Below are positions 43,284 to 53,137 of a stretch of DNA of 64,000 nt, in pieces; positions within the stretch are counted from its first letter, which is position 1, and every line of letters begins with the position of its first letter. Below the pieces are notes generated by a model that was not told where the DNA came from, made no database searches, and saw only the letters and a program-made list of their open reading frames with translations. Made by a program: the position numbers and the translations under genes. The stretch comes from Leptospira stimsonii (GTDB lineage Bacteria > Spirochaetota > Leptospiria > Leptospirales > Leptospiraceae). The stretch spans positions 124,001 to 188,000 of the forward strand of contig NZ_QHCT01000007.1 in the NCBI RefSeq assembly GCF_003545885.1, read 5' to 3'.

Positions 43284-44775
43284 GTCCATAGAAAAGATCG
43301 ATTACTTTTTGGTGATCTCGGTCGTGATCGTAGTTCTTTGTAGTGTGTTGACCTTGTATAGTCAGGAGATCAATTTCGAAGACGGACCGGGAAAGTGGTA
43401 TAGACAGCTTTTTTATTTTATCATCGGTCTTGTGATCATGTATTTTGTATCTCGGATCAACTATCAGTTGTTAGGCGCATATGCCATTGTGATCTACGTT
43501 TTCACCGTGTTTCTTTTGATGATCACTCTGATTCCGGGAATCGGGTACTTGCCATCCGGAAGGGGAGCGCGTTCTTGGTTGAAGTTAGGCCCGATCGGGA
43601 TCCAGGCTTCTGAATTTGCGAAGTTATCCACGGTGATTCTTCTGGGACAATTTATGGTTCTAAAAGAAAAGGATATGAAGAATATTGCGGTTCTTTCGAT
43701 CCCGTTCGTAATCGTGCTTGTTCCGATGGTTTTTATTCTTCTGCAACCTGACTTTGGAACCGCCGTTTCCTTTTTGCCGATTCTTTTTACGATGCTCTTT
43801 CTCGGAGGAGCGGACATCCTTCACATAGGATCTCTTTTGACGTTAGGCGGAATTACGCTCATGATTCCTATGTTCGTGGAATATTCCAGGCTGACTCTTA
43901 TCAACGATATCACCGACTTCTTACAGAGAACGGGAAAGACCGATCTTTTATCCGTGGTCAACCGACTCGGAGGAAAGATCTGGCTCGCGCTCGACGGAAA
44001 AGATCTGAAGGCCGCGAACCTCACACCGAAGACGTTAAACGCGCTTCGAGAAGTGGTGGATCAGGTCGTGGAACTGGAAGGCGGATTTTTCTTTAAGATA
44101 TTTTCCAATCAGAAATTGCTCTTAACCTTTGGAGGAATCTTTCTCCTCGCGAGTCTTGTGATGGTGGGAATTCGGATCGCGAGAGGAAGCCGAACATTAA
44201 GACAATATTATATTCCTCTTGGGATCTTGGGGATCAGTTTGATTTCAGCCGTTGTCGTGATGAAGACTGTCCCTTTTCGAGAAAACCAGGTCGTCCGATT
44301 GACCGCATTCTTAAATCCCGAAGAATTCAAACAGGGCGCCGGTTATCAACTGCGCGCATCCAAACCCGCGGTCGGTTCGGGAAGATTTTTTGGAAAAGGA
44401 CTGATGAACGCGGAAATGACCGAAGGAAGAGTTCCTCACGTTCCGGAAGCGAGCACCGATTTTATCTTTGCGTCTTGGGCGGAACAGACAGGATTTTTAG
44501 GATCCGTTTTCTTGTTATTCTTCTTATTTTCCATTCCCTTGCGCGGGCTCCAGATCAGTTATGAAAGTAAGGACCGTTTCGGGTCTCTTCTTGCGTCCGG
44601 AATCGTTGCCCTTCTTTTTTATCACATGGCGATCAATATCGGAATCGTGATCGGACTTATGCCCGTGACCGGAATTCCTTTGTCGTTTATGAGTTACGGA
44701 GGATCGCACTTGATCATGTCGATGACGGCGGTGGGAATTATTCTTTCGATCAAAAGTCGCAAACACGCAAACTGA
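43270..44775 (+). CDS. rodA: RodA peptidoglycan glycosyltransferase with insertion
   Basis: The 501-residue product is a SEDS protein: [37 protein letters not shown], and the catalytic-site region [21 protein letters not shown], where the Asp is conserved. It is about 130 residues longer than a typical RodA. The extra part is mainly residues of about 205-310, a charged segment with [21 protein letters not shown] and an additional membrane helix [19 protein letters not shown]. It starts with TTG, overlapping the mrdA end, with AGGAGGG upstream. Confidence 0.94.
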
Positions 44776-44879
44776 TTTTTCTCTATTGAAAGCGGCCTGT
44801 TGCGTTGTCGCATCGGGAGATATGGATCAAAAGGAAAAAGATTGGACAATTTTCCCAAATCAGTTTCTATTTTAGTGAT

Positions 44880-45086
44880 ATGAAACAATCCTTTACAGCA
44901 AGCGTTTGGCGAGAAGAAGGTTTATTCGTTGCTCAATGCCTCGAAGTGGATATTGCGAGCCAAGGAGAAACTGAGGAAGAAGCATTGGTCAATTTGAAAG
45001 AAGCGATGGAATTACATTTTGAATCACCGATTGCTACGATTCTTCCAGAAATCAAAAAATTTCAGGCAGAAGTGAGTGTCGCTTAG
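44880..45086 (+). CDS. hicB: HicB-family antitoxin
   Basis: The 68-residue product has the HicB partial RNase H fold: FTASVWREEGLFVAQCLEVDIASQGETEEEA-type beginning, with AQCLEVD and GETEEEALVNLKEA as the family hallmarks. It lacks an added DNA-binding domain. ATG 44880 fits the family; the open frame extends upstream to 44805 without support. HicB binds and blocks HicA, whose gene overlaps its end by 11 bases. Confidence 0.9.
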   Translation: MKQSFTASVWREEGLFVAQCLEVDIASQGETEEEALVNLKEAMELHFESPIATILPEIKKFQAEVSVA

Positions 45087-45297
45087 ATCGCTCTCATTTC
45101 GAGAAGTCAAAAAAAAATTAGAAGCCGCCGGATTTCGAGAAGTCTCTCAAAAGGGAAGTCACATAAAATTCATAAAAGCTACCGAAGTTGGCACCCTGAC
45201 TACGATAGTTCCGGTTCATAAAGAAATCGCGATCGGAACTTTACGAAGTATTTTAAGACAGGCTCGAATTTCAGTCGAGGATTTTGAGAATTTCTAA
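45076..45297 (+). CDS. hicA: HicA-family mRNA interferase toxin
   Basis: The 73-residue product fits HicA: a double-stranded RNA-binding-like fold with [22 protein letters not shown], where His29 is the catalytic residue, and [19 protein letters not shown]. HicA cleaves mRNA; HicB neutralises it. The start is GTG 45076, inside the end of hicB. The order is antitoxin then toxin. The next gene may start inside its last codons (TTG 45284). Confidence 0.9.
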   Translation: MSLRSLSFREVKKKLEAAGFREVSQKGSHIKFIKATEVGTLTTIVPVHKEIAIGTLRSILRQARISVEDFENF

Positions 45298-45340
45298 GTC
45301 TCGAAAAATCAGCGAATCGTCCGATAATAAAAATACTCCT

Positions 45341-46156
45341 ATGGATCCCGTTAAAGACTCTCGATTCTTCTTTGATCTAAAACATAAGTTCGAAACCATT
45401 TTGGAGGAAGTGGAAAAGAAGACCTTTGACCAAAAGGACGAGATCCGGGAATTGGAAACTCTCTGGGATGAAATGTTCAATCTCGCCGGGAAAAACGATT
45501 CTCCTTACTTTCAGATCCGACTCAAATCCTTAAAAAAACAATTGGATTCCTTTGTAAAAAACAAAGGTTACGAAAAAAACGAATTCGATCGGATCTTTCA
45601 TCAACTCGGAAAGATGAAACGGACGGACTCGGTGGAGTTCCTGGACGAAACACTGAAGAATCGTCTCGAAAAAATCGCCGGGAATCATTATTCTCCCGGA
45701 GATATGATCACCTCCGGAGTTGTACTTCCGTCCTCCACGAATCAAAAGGGAAAACAATACATCACGTTTCGTTGCGGGACGATCTACTTTATCACGGATC
45801 ATTCTTCTTATACGATTCTCAAGGATCTGGATCGAAGAAAGAATACTGTGGAATACAAGGGTTTTGTCCATAGAATTTTTCCGAGCGCCTCCGTTTACGG
45901 ACTTTCGGAAGAAGAATACAGAACCGAAAGTTTTTTGACGATGAGCCTCCTCGCACTCAAACGGGAAGACGGCCTGGAATTTTATCGATTTGATGCGTTA
46001 GGCGAAATTGTTCAGCTTAACGAAGGAACGTTCCGGAAAGGACTAAAACCTTTGGAAAATTCGGATATCTTCGGAAAGGAGAGTCGGATTCGAAACTATT
46101 TTAGAAAAGCGGGAACCCGTTATTACTACATTCCATCCGAAAAATTCTCACTCTAA
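45341..46156 (+). CDS. Hypothetical protein downstream of hicBA
   Basis: The product has about 271 residues from ATG 45341; TTG 45284, with GAGG three bases upstream, would overlap hicA and add 19 residues. The N-terminal half is charged and helical (coiled-coil-like [19 protein letters not shown]). The C-terminal half is beta-rich, with [18 protein letters not shown] and aromatic strands. No family is recognised. It ends 4 bases into the convergent neighbouring gene. Confidence 0.7.
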   Translation: MDPVKDSRFFFDLKHKFETILEEVEKKTFDQKDEIRELETLWDEMFNLAGKNDSPYFQIRLKSLKKQLDSFVKNKGYEKNEFDRIFHQLGKMKRTDSVEFLDETLKNRLEKIAGNHYSPGDMITSGVVLPSSTNQKGKQYITFRCGTIYFITDHSSYTILKDLDRRKNTVEYKGFVHRIFPSASVYGLSEEEYRTESFLTMSLLALKREDGLEFYRFDALGEIVQLNEGTFRKGLKPLENSDIFGKESRIRNYFRKAGTRYYYIPSEKFSL

Positions 46157-46920
46157 TCCAACTTTGAGAAAACGGTTCCTGCGGCGCGCAAAGAGATTTT
46201 TTGGTATTTCGCGTAAGCGGCCACAAGAGAAGATCGAATTCCTTTTTTATCCCTCAGACCGGACTTAGCGACGGTGCCGGCTAACGCTTCAAGAAGATAG
46301 GCTTCAGGCGCCATAAACGTCCTTGTCATGGCGATCTGAGGAACAAAGAGCGAACGTAATACAGGACCAAAATACCTTTCGCTTTCGCAAGCAAGTACGA
46401 CGGCAGGTTTGGAAGAGGCAGATTTGAGCCTTTTGATTTCAGGCGGAAGTCGATCCATTAGGCGATCGTGACCCACCCAAACGACTAAATCCGCATTTGA
46501 ATTCGAGTTGCCTGCGGAGTTCAAGAAGGCGACTAACGCGTCGTCGATTTTATCTCCCGCATACGCGTGAAGGATAAGAATCACTTTCGTTTCTCCTTTT
46601 TTCGGAGTTCTTTCTAACACTAAATCTCTTAGGATCGGAGAAGAAGAAATTCCGTCTTTTCTTTCCAACACTCGAAATCCGGACGCCTTTTTTAAAAAAG
46701 TTTCCGCTCCGAAAGCGCCTCCCCAATATAAATTTCCTTCCAAAGAACGAGGATCACCGGCCTTTCCTTTTCCGCAGGCAAGTTGTGCTCCGTTGCAGAG
46801 AGGGACAAAAACTTCTATCGTAAAAGCTTCGATCGTGGAAAAAGAAATCGAAAACAGGAGAACCCAGAGTATTCTTTGAAATTGGAACCATCGTTTGAAA
46901 AGGTGAATTTGAGTGATCAT
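46153..46920 (-). CDS. Exported protein with caspase/CHAT-like motifs
   Basis: The 255-residue product has a signal peptide ([15 protein letters not shown]). The early part has a [16 protein letters not shown] segment. A possible clan CD-like core is seen at [12 protein letters not shown], then [10 protein letters not shown] with His151, and [12 protein letters not shown] with Cys178, in the strand-His / strand-Cys order of caspase-like proteins. This is a pattern match only. The role is unknown; an exported protease-like or structural protein is possible. Its end overlaps the convergent gene by 4 bases. Confidence 0.65.
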   Translation of the reverse strand: MITQIHLFKRWFQFQRILWVLLFSISFSTIEAFTIEVFVPLCNGAQLACGKGKAGDPRSLEGNLYWGGAFGAETFLKKASGFRVLERKDGISSSPILRDLVLERTPKKGETKVILILHAYAGDKIDDALVAFLNSAGNSNSNADLVVWVGHDRLMDRLPPEIKRLKSASSKPAVVLACESERYFGPVLRSLFVPQIAMTRTFMAPEAYLLEALAGTVAKSGLRDKKGIRSSLVAAYAKYQKISLRAAGTVFSKLD

Positions 46921-47237
46921 AGAAGGAAGTGAAAATAGAATTTCAAGGTAGAATCAAAAACTTAAATTCTTATCTATCGGGAATATAGATTTCTGTCACT
47001 CATCAAAATTCAAATCCTAAGCGCGAACTATAGAAAGGAAAGAATATTATAAAAAGTGCAACTTCTCGTCGATTTCAAAAGAACGAACCAGTCTTGGTAT
47101 CGATCCTTCCGAAAAGAGTCGTTTCCAGAACGGACGCGTAGAAATTCAAAGTGGAACGAATTGAGGAAAACGGAAGAATGAACGAGAAAAAAAAGACAAA
47201 TTCTGGAGAAGAAAACTTGGAAAACGAGGAGAAGTAA
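46921..47237. other. Intergenic region, no gene seen
   Basis: About 320 AT-rich bases upstream of the exported protein gene. A promoter for that gene is expected here. No repeat or supported gene. Confidence 0.4.
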
Positions 47238-47262
47238 TTCCCGGAAAAAAAATCTCCGGGAA
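47238..47262 (-). terminator. Possible terminator after DUF1858 gene
   Basis: Stem ttcccgg / ccgggaa (47238-47244 and 47256-47262) with an 11-base loop lies 6 bases past the end of the DUF1858 gene. On the minus strand the loop has a T run, but the tail has only short T blocks. Confidence 0.45.
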
Positions 47263-47268
47263 ACAATC

Positions 47269-47496
<228 letters not shown>

Positions 47497-47663
47497 TGCA
47501 TATCTCCTATCACTAAAATACTCGCAGGGAAACTTTTTCGCGAAGTATTTTGCTCCTGCTAAAACGGCACAATCGACCGGCTGGGATTCCGCTTCGAAAA
47601 AGAAACGATCTCTCCAGTGCAGTAGCTTCCAATATATAGACCTGGGAAAGAAAGTCAAGAGCT

Positions 47664-48074
47664 ATGTTTTTTGAAGAAACCGGAAGATTTTACATTCGTA
47701 TCGAGGAAAGATTTGAATCCTCTCATTACCTTTATCGGTATTTTCCGGACGGATCGGACGAACCGATCCACGGTCATTCCTGGAAAGTGGAACTCTTTCT
47801 CTCCGGAAAAAAGAACATCGGCGAAGACGGGATCAGCTTTGATTTCCTGACTTCCAAACAAAAGCTCAAAGAACTCGTTGCAAAGCTTGATCATATTCTC
47901 ATCAATGATTTGGAAGAATTTAAGAAGATCAATCCAACTTCCGAGAATATCGCCCGCTGGTTTTACCACTATCTCAAAGAAAGCGTTCACTCTGCCGGAG
48001 GCAAGGTCGATCGAATCGTGATCCACGAAGGACCTGAAAACCTCGCGTATTTCGAGCCAACATCCTCCCCGTAA
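47664..48074 (+). CDS. QueD/PTPS-family protein lacking cysteine
   Basis: The 136-residue product fits the 6-carboxytetrahydropterin synthase fold: zinc ligands His21 (ESSHYLY), His36 and His38 (PIHGHSW), the catalytic-dyad Asp/His at LDHILIND (76-77), and the substrate Glu in PTSENIARW (94). There is no Cys in the whole protein, and the catalytic Cys normally found just before the HGH is absent. Synthase activity is therefore doubtful; other members of the family may act differently. The last codons and stop lie in the first unit of a 76-bp tandem repeat. Confidence 0.8.
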   Translation: MFFEETGRFYIRIEERFESSHYLYRYFPDGSDEPIHGHSWKVELFLSGKKNIGEDGISFDFLTSKQKLKELVAKLDHILINDLEEFKKINPTSENIARWFYHYLKESVHSAGGKVDRIVIHEGPENLAYFEPTSSP

Positions 48075-48300
48075 GGGAGGATGTTGCCAAAAGGCCGCGG
48101 AGCGTAGCCGTTGGTTTCCAACGGAGTTGGTAAATCATCCTCCCCGTAAGGGAGGATGTTGCCAAAAGGCCGCGGGAGCGTAGCCGTTGGTTTCCAACGG
48201 AGTTGGTAAATCATTCCTCCTCGTAAGGGAGGATGTTGCCAAAAGGCCGCGAAGCGTAGCCGTTGGTTTCCAACGGAGTTGGTAAATCATTCCTCCCCGA
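48061..48300. repeat. Three 75-76-bp tandem repeats with two hairpins per unit
   Basis: Units start at 48061, 48136 and 48212, with a partial fourth at 48288. Each has a hairpin catcctccc/gggaggatg and a second, ccgttgg/ccaacgg. Unit 1 provides the C-terminal codons and stop of the QueD-like gene. Copy number may vary between strains. Confidence 0.9.
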
Positions 48301-48352
48301 ATCGGTAGTACGATTCCGGCGAGCGAGAGGCGATTGGGAATCCAGGAGATTT

Positions 48353-48514
48353 TTGTAGGAGTTCCTACAGAAAGGCGCCGTAGGTTTTTACTTGCAAAGG
48401 AACTGTTTTTCTGATAGAGGAAAGTCTTGCGACTTTTTCCCGCGAGCCCGCCTCCTCCACCCGATGAGGGTGGGGGCGCGCGACTTTCACGGAAGAATTG
48501 TCGTTGTTACGACT
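48353..48514. repeat. Palindrome-ended ~163-bp repeat element, copy 2
   Basis: The left end is TTGTAGGAGTTCCTACAG (48353-48370, perfect palindrome core GTAGGA-GT-TCCTAC), and the right end is TTGTCGTTGTTACGACT (48498-48514). The interior CCCGCC..CCACCC/GGGTGGGGG hairpin zone and the gcgcgactttcac segment match copy 1 at 14001-14165. The length is nearly the same, so the two are copies of one element. Confidence 0.6.
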
Positions 48515-48681
48515 GTTTTTCAGGAGAGATTCCGAATGCCGGTAAGGACAGATTTTTTACATCTCTAAGAGAAACGATTCCTCAAAATGCAGAGGAAGGT
48601 AGCCTCTGCGAATTCCTTTTTTCTTCCCCCTCTGGAAAGAGGAGAAGACGTCCCATTGAGAGAAGTCCCCATTCTTATCCT
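48515..48681. other. Intergenic tail between repeat and membrane gene
   Basis: No supported gene. A plus-strand frame across 48427-48804 is a shadow of the membrane gene and repeat. Confidence 0.4.
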
Positions 48682-49086
48682 TTAGAATTTCAAAGAAAGG
48701 AGATATCCCGCGAGGACCATTGTAAATCCCAAGCTGAAGAAGAATCCAATCTTCACCGGTTTTGTGTGCGTCTTGTAACCGGACAAAAAGATATGGAGGG
48801 ATAGAAATCCGATCGCAACGGTTTCGGTAATCAAGGTGGCGACTACCGCAGGTTGCGGACCGTAGAATAAGATCAAAATCGAAGGAAGAAAACCCAAGAA
48901 GCTCATAAACGCGCCGGTCGTGATCCACATCATCAAAATCAAACGGGATTGTCTTTCATCCGGAAATTGGAAAAATCCAACGACGGCTCCCACGATCAAT
49001 TGGTGAATCAGGCCATGAAGCGTATAGAAAATTCCGGAAAGGATGAGAATGATTTCGGCCGTGTGGATATGTTCGAATGAGTTCAA
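48682..49086 (-). CDS. Small four-helix membrane protein
   Basis: The 134-residue product has four hydrophobic segments: IILILSGIFYTLHGLIHQLIVGAV, ILMMWITTGAFMSFLGFLP, VATLITETVAIGFLSLHIFL and IGFFFSLGFTMVLAGYLL. No family is recognised. It lies between a repeat-rich stretch and the acetoacetate-CoA ligase gene, divergent from the latter. Confidence 0.75.
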   Translation of the reverse strand: MNSFEHIHTAEIILILSGIFYTLHGLIHQLIVGAVVGFFQFPDERQSRLILMMWITTGAFMSFLGFLPSILILFYGPQPAVVATLITETVAIGFLSLHIFLSGYKTHTKPVKIGFFFSLGFTMVLAGYLLSLKF

Positions 49087-49133
49087 TGGGTATTCTCGGA
49101 TTTATTTTTTCCTCAACCTACAGAAGTGTCCTC

Positions 49134-49169
<36 letters not shown>

Positions 49170-49216
49170 GAAAAAAATGTAATAGAGTCCAAAAATAAAG
49201 AATAGAGAATTTTTTC

Positions 49217-51199
49217 ATGCATCAAGAGCTGTGGGCGCCTTCCTCTCAACAAATCGAGTCCTCCAATTTAATCCGTTATCAAAAATTCTTAAAAGAAAAG
49301 AAAGATCTTCAGTTTGCAAACTTTGAAGAACTTCGCTCCTGGTCCGTAAAGGAGATCGGGGCCTTTTGGGAAAGTATCTGGAACTTTTCCGAAATCCTTT
49401 CGTCTCATCCGTACGAGGTGGCCTATCAAAAAGCGGAGAATTTCTCCGATTCACGTTTTTTTCCCGGAGCGAAACTCAACTTTGCAGAGAACCTCTTGAG
49501 AAGAAAGGATTCCTTTCCGGCCTTGATCTACAGAGGAGAAGACGGTTCCAGACGAGAACTCAGTTATGCGGAATTGAGAAGTTACGTAGGAGCTCTTGCA
49601 AAAGATCTCAAAAAAAGAGGAGTCCTTCCCGGAGATCGAGTCGTGGGTTTGATGCCCAACGTTCCCGAAACCGTGATCGCGATGCTGGCGGCGACATCGA
49701 TCGGAGCGATCTGGAGTTCTTGTTCCCCCGATTTCGGAGCGAAAGGAGTTCTCGATCGTTTCGGACAAATCGAACCGAAGATCCTTTTTACCACGGACCG
49801 TTATTCCTTTAAGGGAAAAGATCTTTCTCTCGCGGAGAATCTGACTCAGATTCTTTCTTCGATTCCGTCTCTCGAAGCCGTGATCGTCTCCGATTATAAA
49901 AACGGGATTCTCCATTTTAAGAATCAGACCCGAACTCTCCTTCCCGAGAATTTTCCGAAAAAGAATATTCAATTTTTAGAAAGTATTCTCCAGGAGAATT
50001 TCGGAGCGGAACCCGAGTTTTTTCAGGTTGGAATGGATCATCCGGTGTATATCATGTATTCTTCCGGAACGACCGGTCTTCCGAAGTGTATGGTGCAAGG
50101 CGCGGGAGTTCTTCTCAATCACTGGAAGGAACTCGTTCTTCATACCGATCTCAAAGAAGGAGAAAGGATCTTTTATTATACGACCTGCGGTTGGATGATG
50201 TGGAACTGGCTCGTGAGTTCTTTATCGGTCGGAGCTACGGTCGTTTTGTTCGACGGTAATCCGTTTCATCCGAGTCCGGAGATTCTCTTTCAGGTCGCCG
50301 CCGAAGAAAAAGTCAACGTCTTCGGAGTCGGAGCGAAATTCATCCTTACTTTGGAGAAGTCGGGATTTCAACCGAAGGGTTTGGATCTTTCTTCGATGAG
50401 GGCCGTTCTTTCCACGGGTTCACCACTGACTTCTTCCGGATTTCAATACGTCTATCAAAATTGGAAGTCGGATCTTCAACTCTCTTCGATCTCGGGGGGA
50501 ACCGATCTCAACGGTTGTTTTGCGTTGGGGAATCCGATTCTTCCCGTGCACGCGGGCGAAATTCAGTGCAGAGGTCTCGGGATGGACGTGGAAATCTGGG
50601 ATGAATCCGGAAAGTCGGTGATCGAAGAAAAAGGAGAACTCGTCTGTAAACAACCGTTCCCATCGATGCCTCTTACTTTCTGGAAAGACCCGGAGGGAAA
50701 AAAATATAAGTCGGCCTATTTTGAAACGTTTCCGGGAGTTTGGTGTCACGGAGATTTCGCAGAGTTAAAAAAGAACGGAGGTCTTGTCGTCTACGGACGT
50801 TCGGACGCGACCCTCAATCCGGGTGGAGTAAGAATCGGAACTGCGGATCTTTATAGTTTGATCGAAACGTTTCCCGAAATCGCGGACTCCGTGATCATCG
50901 GTCAGGACTGGAAGGAAGACGTGAGGATCGTTTTGTTTTTGAAGATGGCGAATGGAAAAACTTTGGAAGATTCCTTGGTGCAAACTTTAAAGAAAGAAAT
51001 TCGTGATAAGGTTTCTCCAAGACATGTTCCTTCGAAAATCGTGGCGGTTCCCGATATTCCTTATACGATCAATATGAAGAAGGTCGAAATCGCCGTGAAA
51101 CGGACGGTTCAAGGTGAACCCGTTACGAACAAAGAAGCGTTGAGTAATCCAGAATGTTTAGAATATTATAAAAATATAAAAGAGTTGAACGAGGATTGA
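49217..51199 (+). CDS. aacS: Acetoacetate-CoA ligase
   Basis: The 660-residue product is an ANL-superfamily acyl-CoA synthetase of the acetoacetate type: N-terminal HQELWAPSSQQIESSNLIRYQKFL, phosphate loop YIMYSSGTTGLPKCMVQG (about 278-295), GISG-type SISGGTDLNGCFALGNP, and the late hinge YGRSDATLNPGGVRIGT with the acyl-adenylate Asp. It makes acetoacetyl-CoA from acetoacetate and ATP, feeding lipid or ketone use in the cytoplasm. Confidence 0.93.
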   Translation: MHQELWAPSSQQIESSNLIRYQKFLKEKKDLQFANFEELRSWSVKEIGAFWESIWNFSEILSSHPYEVAYQKAENFSDSRFFPGAKLNFAENLLRRKDSFPALIYRGEDGSRRELSYAELRSYVGALAKDLKKRGVLPGDRVVGLMPNVPETVIAMLAATSIGAIWSSCSPDFGAKGVLDRFGQIEPKILFTTDRYSFKGKDLSLAENLTQILSSIPSLEAVIVSDYKNGILHFKNQTRTLLPENFPKKNIQFLESILQENFGAEPEFFQVGMDHPVYIMYSSGTTGLPKCMVQGAGVLLNHWKELVLHTDLKEGERIFYYTTCGWMMWNWLVSSLSVGATVVLFDGNPFHPSPEILFQVAAEEKVNVFGVGAKFILTLEKSGFQPKGLDLSSMRAVLSTGSPLTSSGFQYVYQNWKSDLQLSSISGGTDLNGCFALGNPILPVHAGEIQCRGLGMDVEIWDESGKSVIEEKGELVCKQPFPSMPLTFWKDPEGKKYKSAYFETFPGVWCHGDFAELKKNGGLVVYGRSDATLNPGGVRIGTADLYSLIETFPEIADSVIIGQDWKEDVRIVLFLKMANGKTLEDSLVQTLKKEIRDKVSPRHVPSKIVAVPDIPYTINMKKVEIAVKRTVQGEPVTNKEALSNPECLEYYKNIKELNED

Positions 51200-51574
51200 A
51201 TTGAAATCCGAAGGATGTTTTTTTAAAGAAAATCGATTCGTTGTGGATGGAGAAACCGGATAAAAAACCTTTTTCGGAGGGTTCGGAAAGAAGAAGAAAA
51301 ATTTCCGAAATTCGATGTCGGATCGAATTCTAAATGTTCATTGAAGAATTTTTAGTGAAAGTATTTCGGTTAAATCTACCAAAGTATCGAAACCGGGAAA
51401 AAATCCTTAAAAACGGTTCCTTAGGAAGGTGAGAAAGAAACGGTTCGATTATTTTCTCATCAACGTCCTTCGCTGGATGTTCGGAATATTTACGATGAGT
51501 GTTAGTGGAATTCCTTCAAGATGGATCAAAGGATGAACAACGGATTCTTTTTCTAAAATAGGAGAAATTCAAAA
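51200..51574. other. Intergenic region, no gene seen
   Basis: About 375 bases before the solute-binding protein gene. AATAGGAGAAATTC just before the ATG is its ribosome binding site. No hairpin with a T run follows the ligase gene. Confidence 0.4.
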
Positions 51575-52459
51575 ATGTTTAAAAAAATTTCAAGTAAGCG
51601 CATTTCATTTTTGATTCTCCTTGGATTTATTTCTTTCTGGAATCTAACGGATTCTTTGAAAGCGGAAGAATCTACATTCAAGTTTTATAATTCTTCTCGG
51701 TTGAAGGAAATATTGGAAAGGGGAGAACTGAGGGTCGCAGGGAATCAAGCGGACGAACCGTTTTATGTAGTCAATGCGAAAGAAGGATTTCCGGGTTTTG
51801 ATTATGAATTGGGGAAGTTGTATGCGGATTTTCTGGGTGTAAAATTCAAATTCATTTCTTATCCCGAGTTTGCGGAATACGCGGAGGCGATCAAAAAAAA
51901 AGACGCTGATATCGCCCTTTCCGGAATCTCGAGCAATTTGGAAAGATCCAAAAAGGTCCGTTTCAGCTCGGCTTATCTGATCTCCACACCGGCCGCCTTG
52001 ATCCGAAAGACCGCTCTTCCTCCTCCTCCGGAAGGAAGTATCATCACGACTCAGAGTTTTAGAAGCATTCTCGACTTACAAGACGTAAGCGGAGTCACCT
52101 TTGCGGTTCGTTCCTTTTCCAATCGTCACGAATACCTTCTGAAAAACTTTAAGAACAATCGAATCTTTACATACGGAGATACTCCTTCCGCTTGGGAAGC
52201 CGTGAAAAATGGAACCGCAAATTGTCTTGTGGCCGATTCTTTTTATATCAAGGGAATCTTACTCAAGGACAAATCGGTCGCTTCGAATTTTCGACCTCTT
52301 TTGGAGCAAGTGCAGAGAGAAGATATAAGCGCCGCGTTTCCACTATCCGATCCCGTCTTCGTCCGGAATTTCGATTTTTTTATTTCGGAACTCACTCGTT
52401 CCGGCGCCTTACGAGAGTTAGAGGATAAATATTTTAATAAATCGGATTGGGTTCCTTGA
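51575..52459 (+). CDS. Amino-acid-type solute-binding protein
   Basis: The 294-residue product has a signal peptide (ISFLILLGFISFWNLTDSLKAE) and a family 3 extracellular solute-binding domain: LKEILERGELRVAGN, PGFDYELGKLYADFLGV, and DIALSGISSNLERSKKVRFSSAY. Such proteins catch amino acids or related polar solutes in the periplasm. No permease or ATPase gene is adjacent, so it may serve a distant transporter or another function. Its stop lies in a hairpin shared with the convergent gene. Confidence 0.9.
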   Translation: MFKKISSKRISFLILLGFISFWNLTDSLKAEESTFKFYNSSRLKEILERGELRVAGNQADEPFYVVNAKEGFPGFDYELGKLYADFLGVKFKFISYPEFAEYAEAIKKKDADIALSGISSNLERSKKVRFSSAYLISTPAALIRKTALPPPPEGSIITTQSFRSILDLQDVSGVTFAVRSFSNRHEYLLKNFKNNRIFTYGDTPSAWEAVKNGTANCLVADSFYIKGILLKDKSVASNFRPLLEQVQREDISAAFPLSDPVFVRNFDFFISELTRSGALRELEDKYFNKSDWVP

Positions 52460-52485
52460 GAGAATTTTTATCAAACCTCTCAAGG
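52454..52485. terminator. Hairpin between convergent genes
   Basis: Perfect 9-bp arms CCTTGAGAG / CTCTCAAGG (52454-52462 and 52477-52485) cover the stop of the solute-binding gene and end 14 bases before the convergent transglycosylase gene. No strong T tail on either side, so termination is uncertain. Confidence 0.5.
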
Positions 52486-52498
52486 ATTTCCGAACCTT

Positions 52499-53137
52499 CT
52501 AACGAAGATTGTTTGCGACTTCTTCTCTCAATTCTAAATAACGGGATTGGTTGGAGAGGATGATCTGATTGTATTCCGGAACCCCGCCCCAACGATCAAC
52601 CGCGGCCGGTCCGGCGTTGTAGGAGAGGAGGGCTTTTTCCGTGTTTCCCTTTCTCTGTTCCAAAAGATCGTTTAGATAGGAAACACCCAAGTGAATGTTC
52701 ACTTCCGGTTTGTGGAGATCTTCTTCGGACGTTTTCCATCCTTCCTTTTTGGAAAGCCAAGATGCTGTTTTCGGCATGATTTGCATAAATCCGCGCGCAC
52801 CCTTCGGGGAGCGAGCCGTTGCTTTGAATTCGGATTCAAGATGAATCAGCCCGATGAGAAGGCTTACCTTATCAGTGTCTGAGCAACGAAATGTGCAGGA
52901 TTCGAGCTCCAATCTTCTGGATTCTTGGAGAATCACCTGGGAGAGCCTTTGGAGCGACTCTTTGGAAAGAGAAGGTCGGACCTCCAGGATATAGGTTTGA
53001 ATGGTCTTGAGTTCGACGGTCTCTTCGTCGAGGAAGGTCGTTTTCTGACCCAGTGCACCCGCAAGGGGGGCAAGAACGAGTTGGAAGCTCAAAGGTAAGA
53101 GCAACCAAAGGAGATAACGAAATCGAAATCGGGTCAT
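52499..53137 (-). CDS. Lytic transglycosylase (SLT domain)
   Basis: The product has about 212 residues with a signal peptide (LLWLLLPLSFQLVLAPLAGA). The catalytic Glu is in LIGLIHLESEFKATARSPKGARGFMQIMP (split: LIHLESEF and ARGFMQIMP), and GVSYLNDLLEQ and ALLSYNAGPAAVDRWGGVP complete the SLT domain. It cleaves peptidoglycan to anhydro-muropeptides in the periplasm. ATG 53137 was chosen because the signal peptide begins there; the frame extends 17 codons further. Confidence 0.92.
   Translation of the reverse strand: MTRFRFRYLLWLLLPLSFQLVLAPLAGALGQKTTFLDEETVELKTIQTYILEVRPSLSKESLQRLSQVILQESRRLELESCTFRCSDTDKVSLLIGLIHLESEFKATARSPKGARGFMQIMPKTASWLSKKEGWKTSEEDLHKPEVNIHLGVSYLNDLLEQRKGNTEKALLSYNAGPAAVDRWGGVPEYNQIILSNQSRYLELREEVANNLR

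Noticed and set aside
47974..48214. Small genes on the minus strand
   Set aside because: They are read-through of the tandem repeat and overlap the QueD-like gene.
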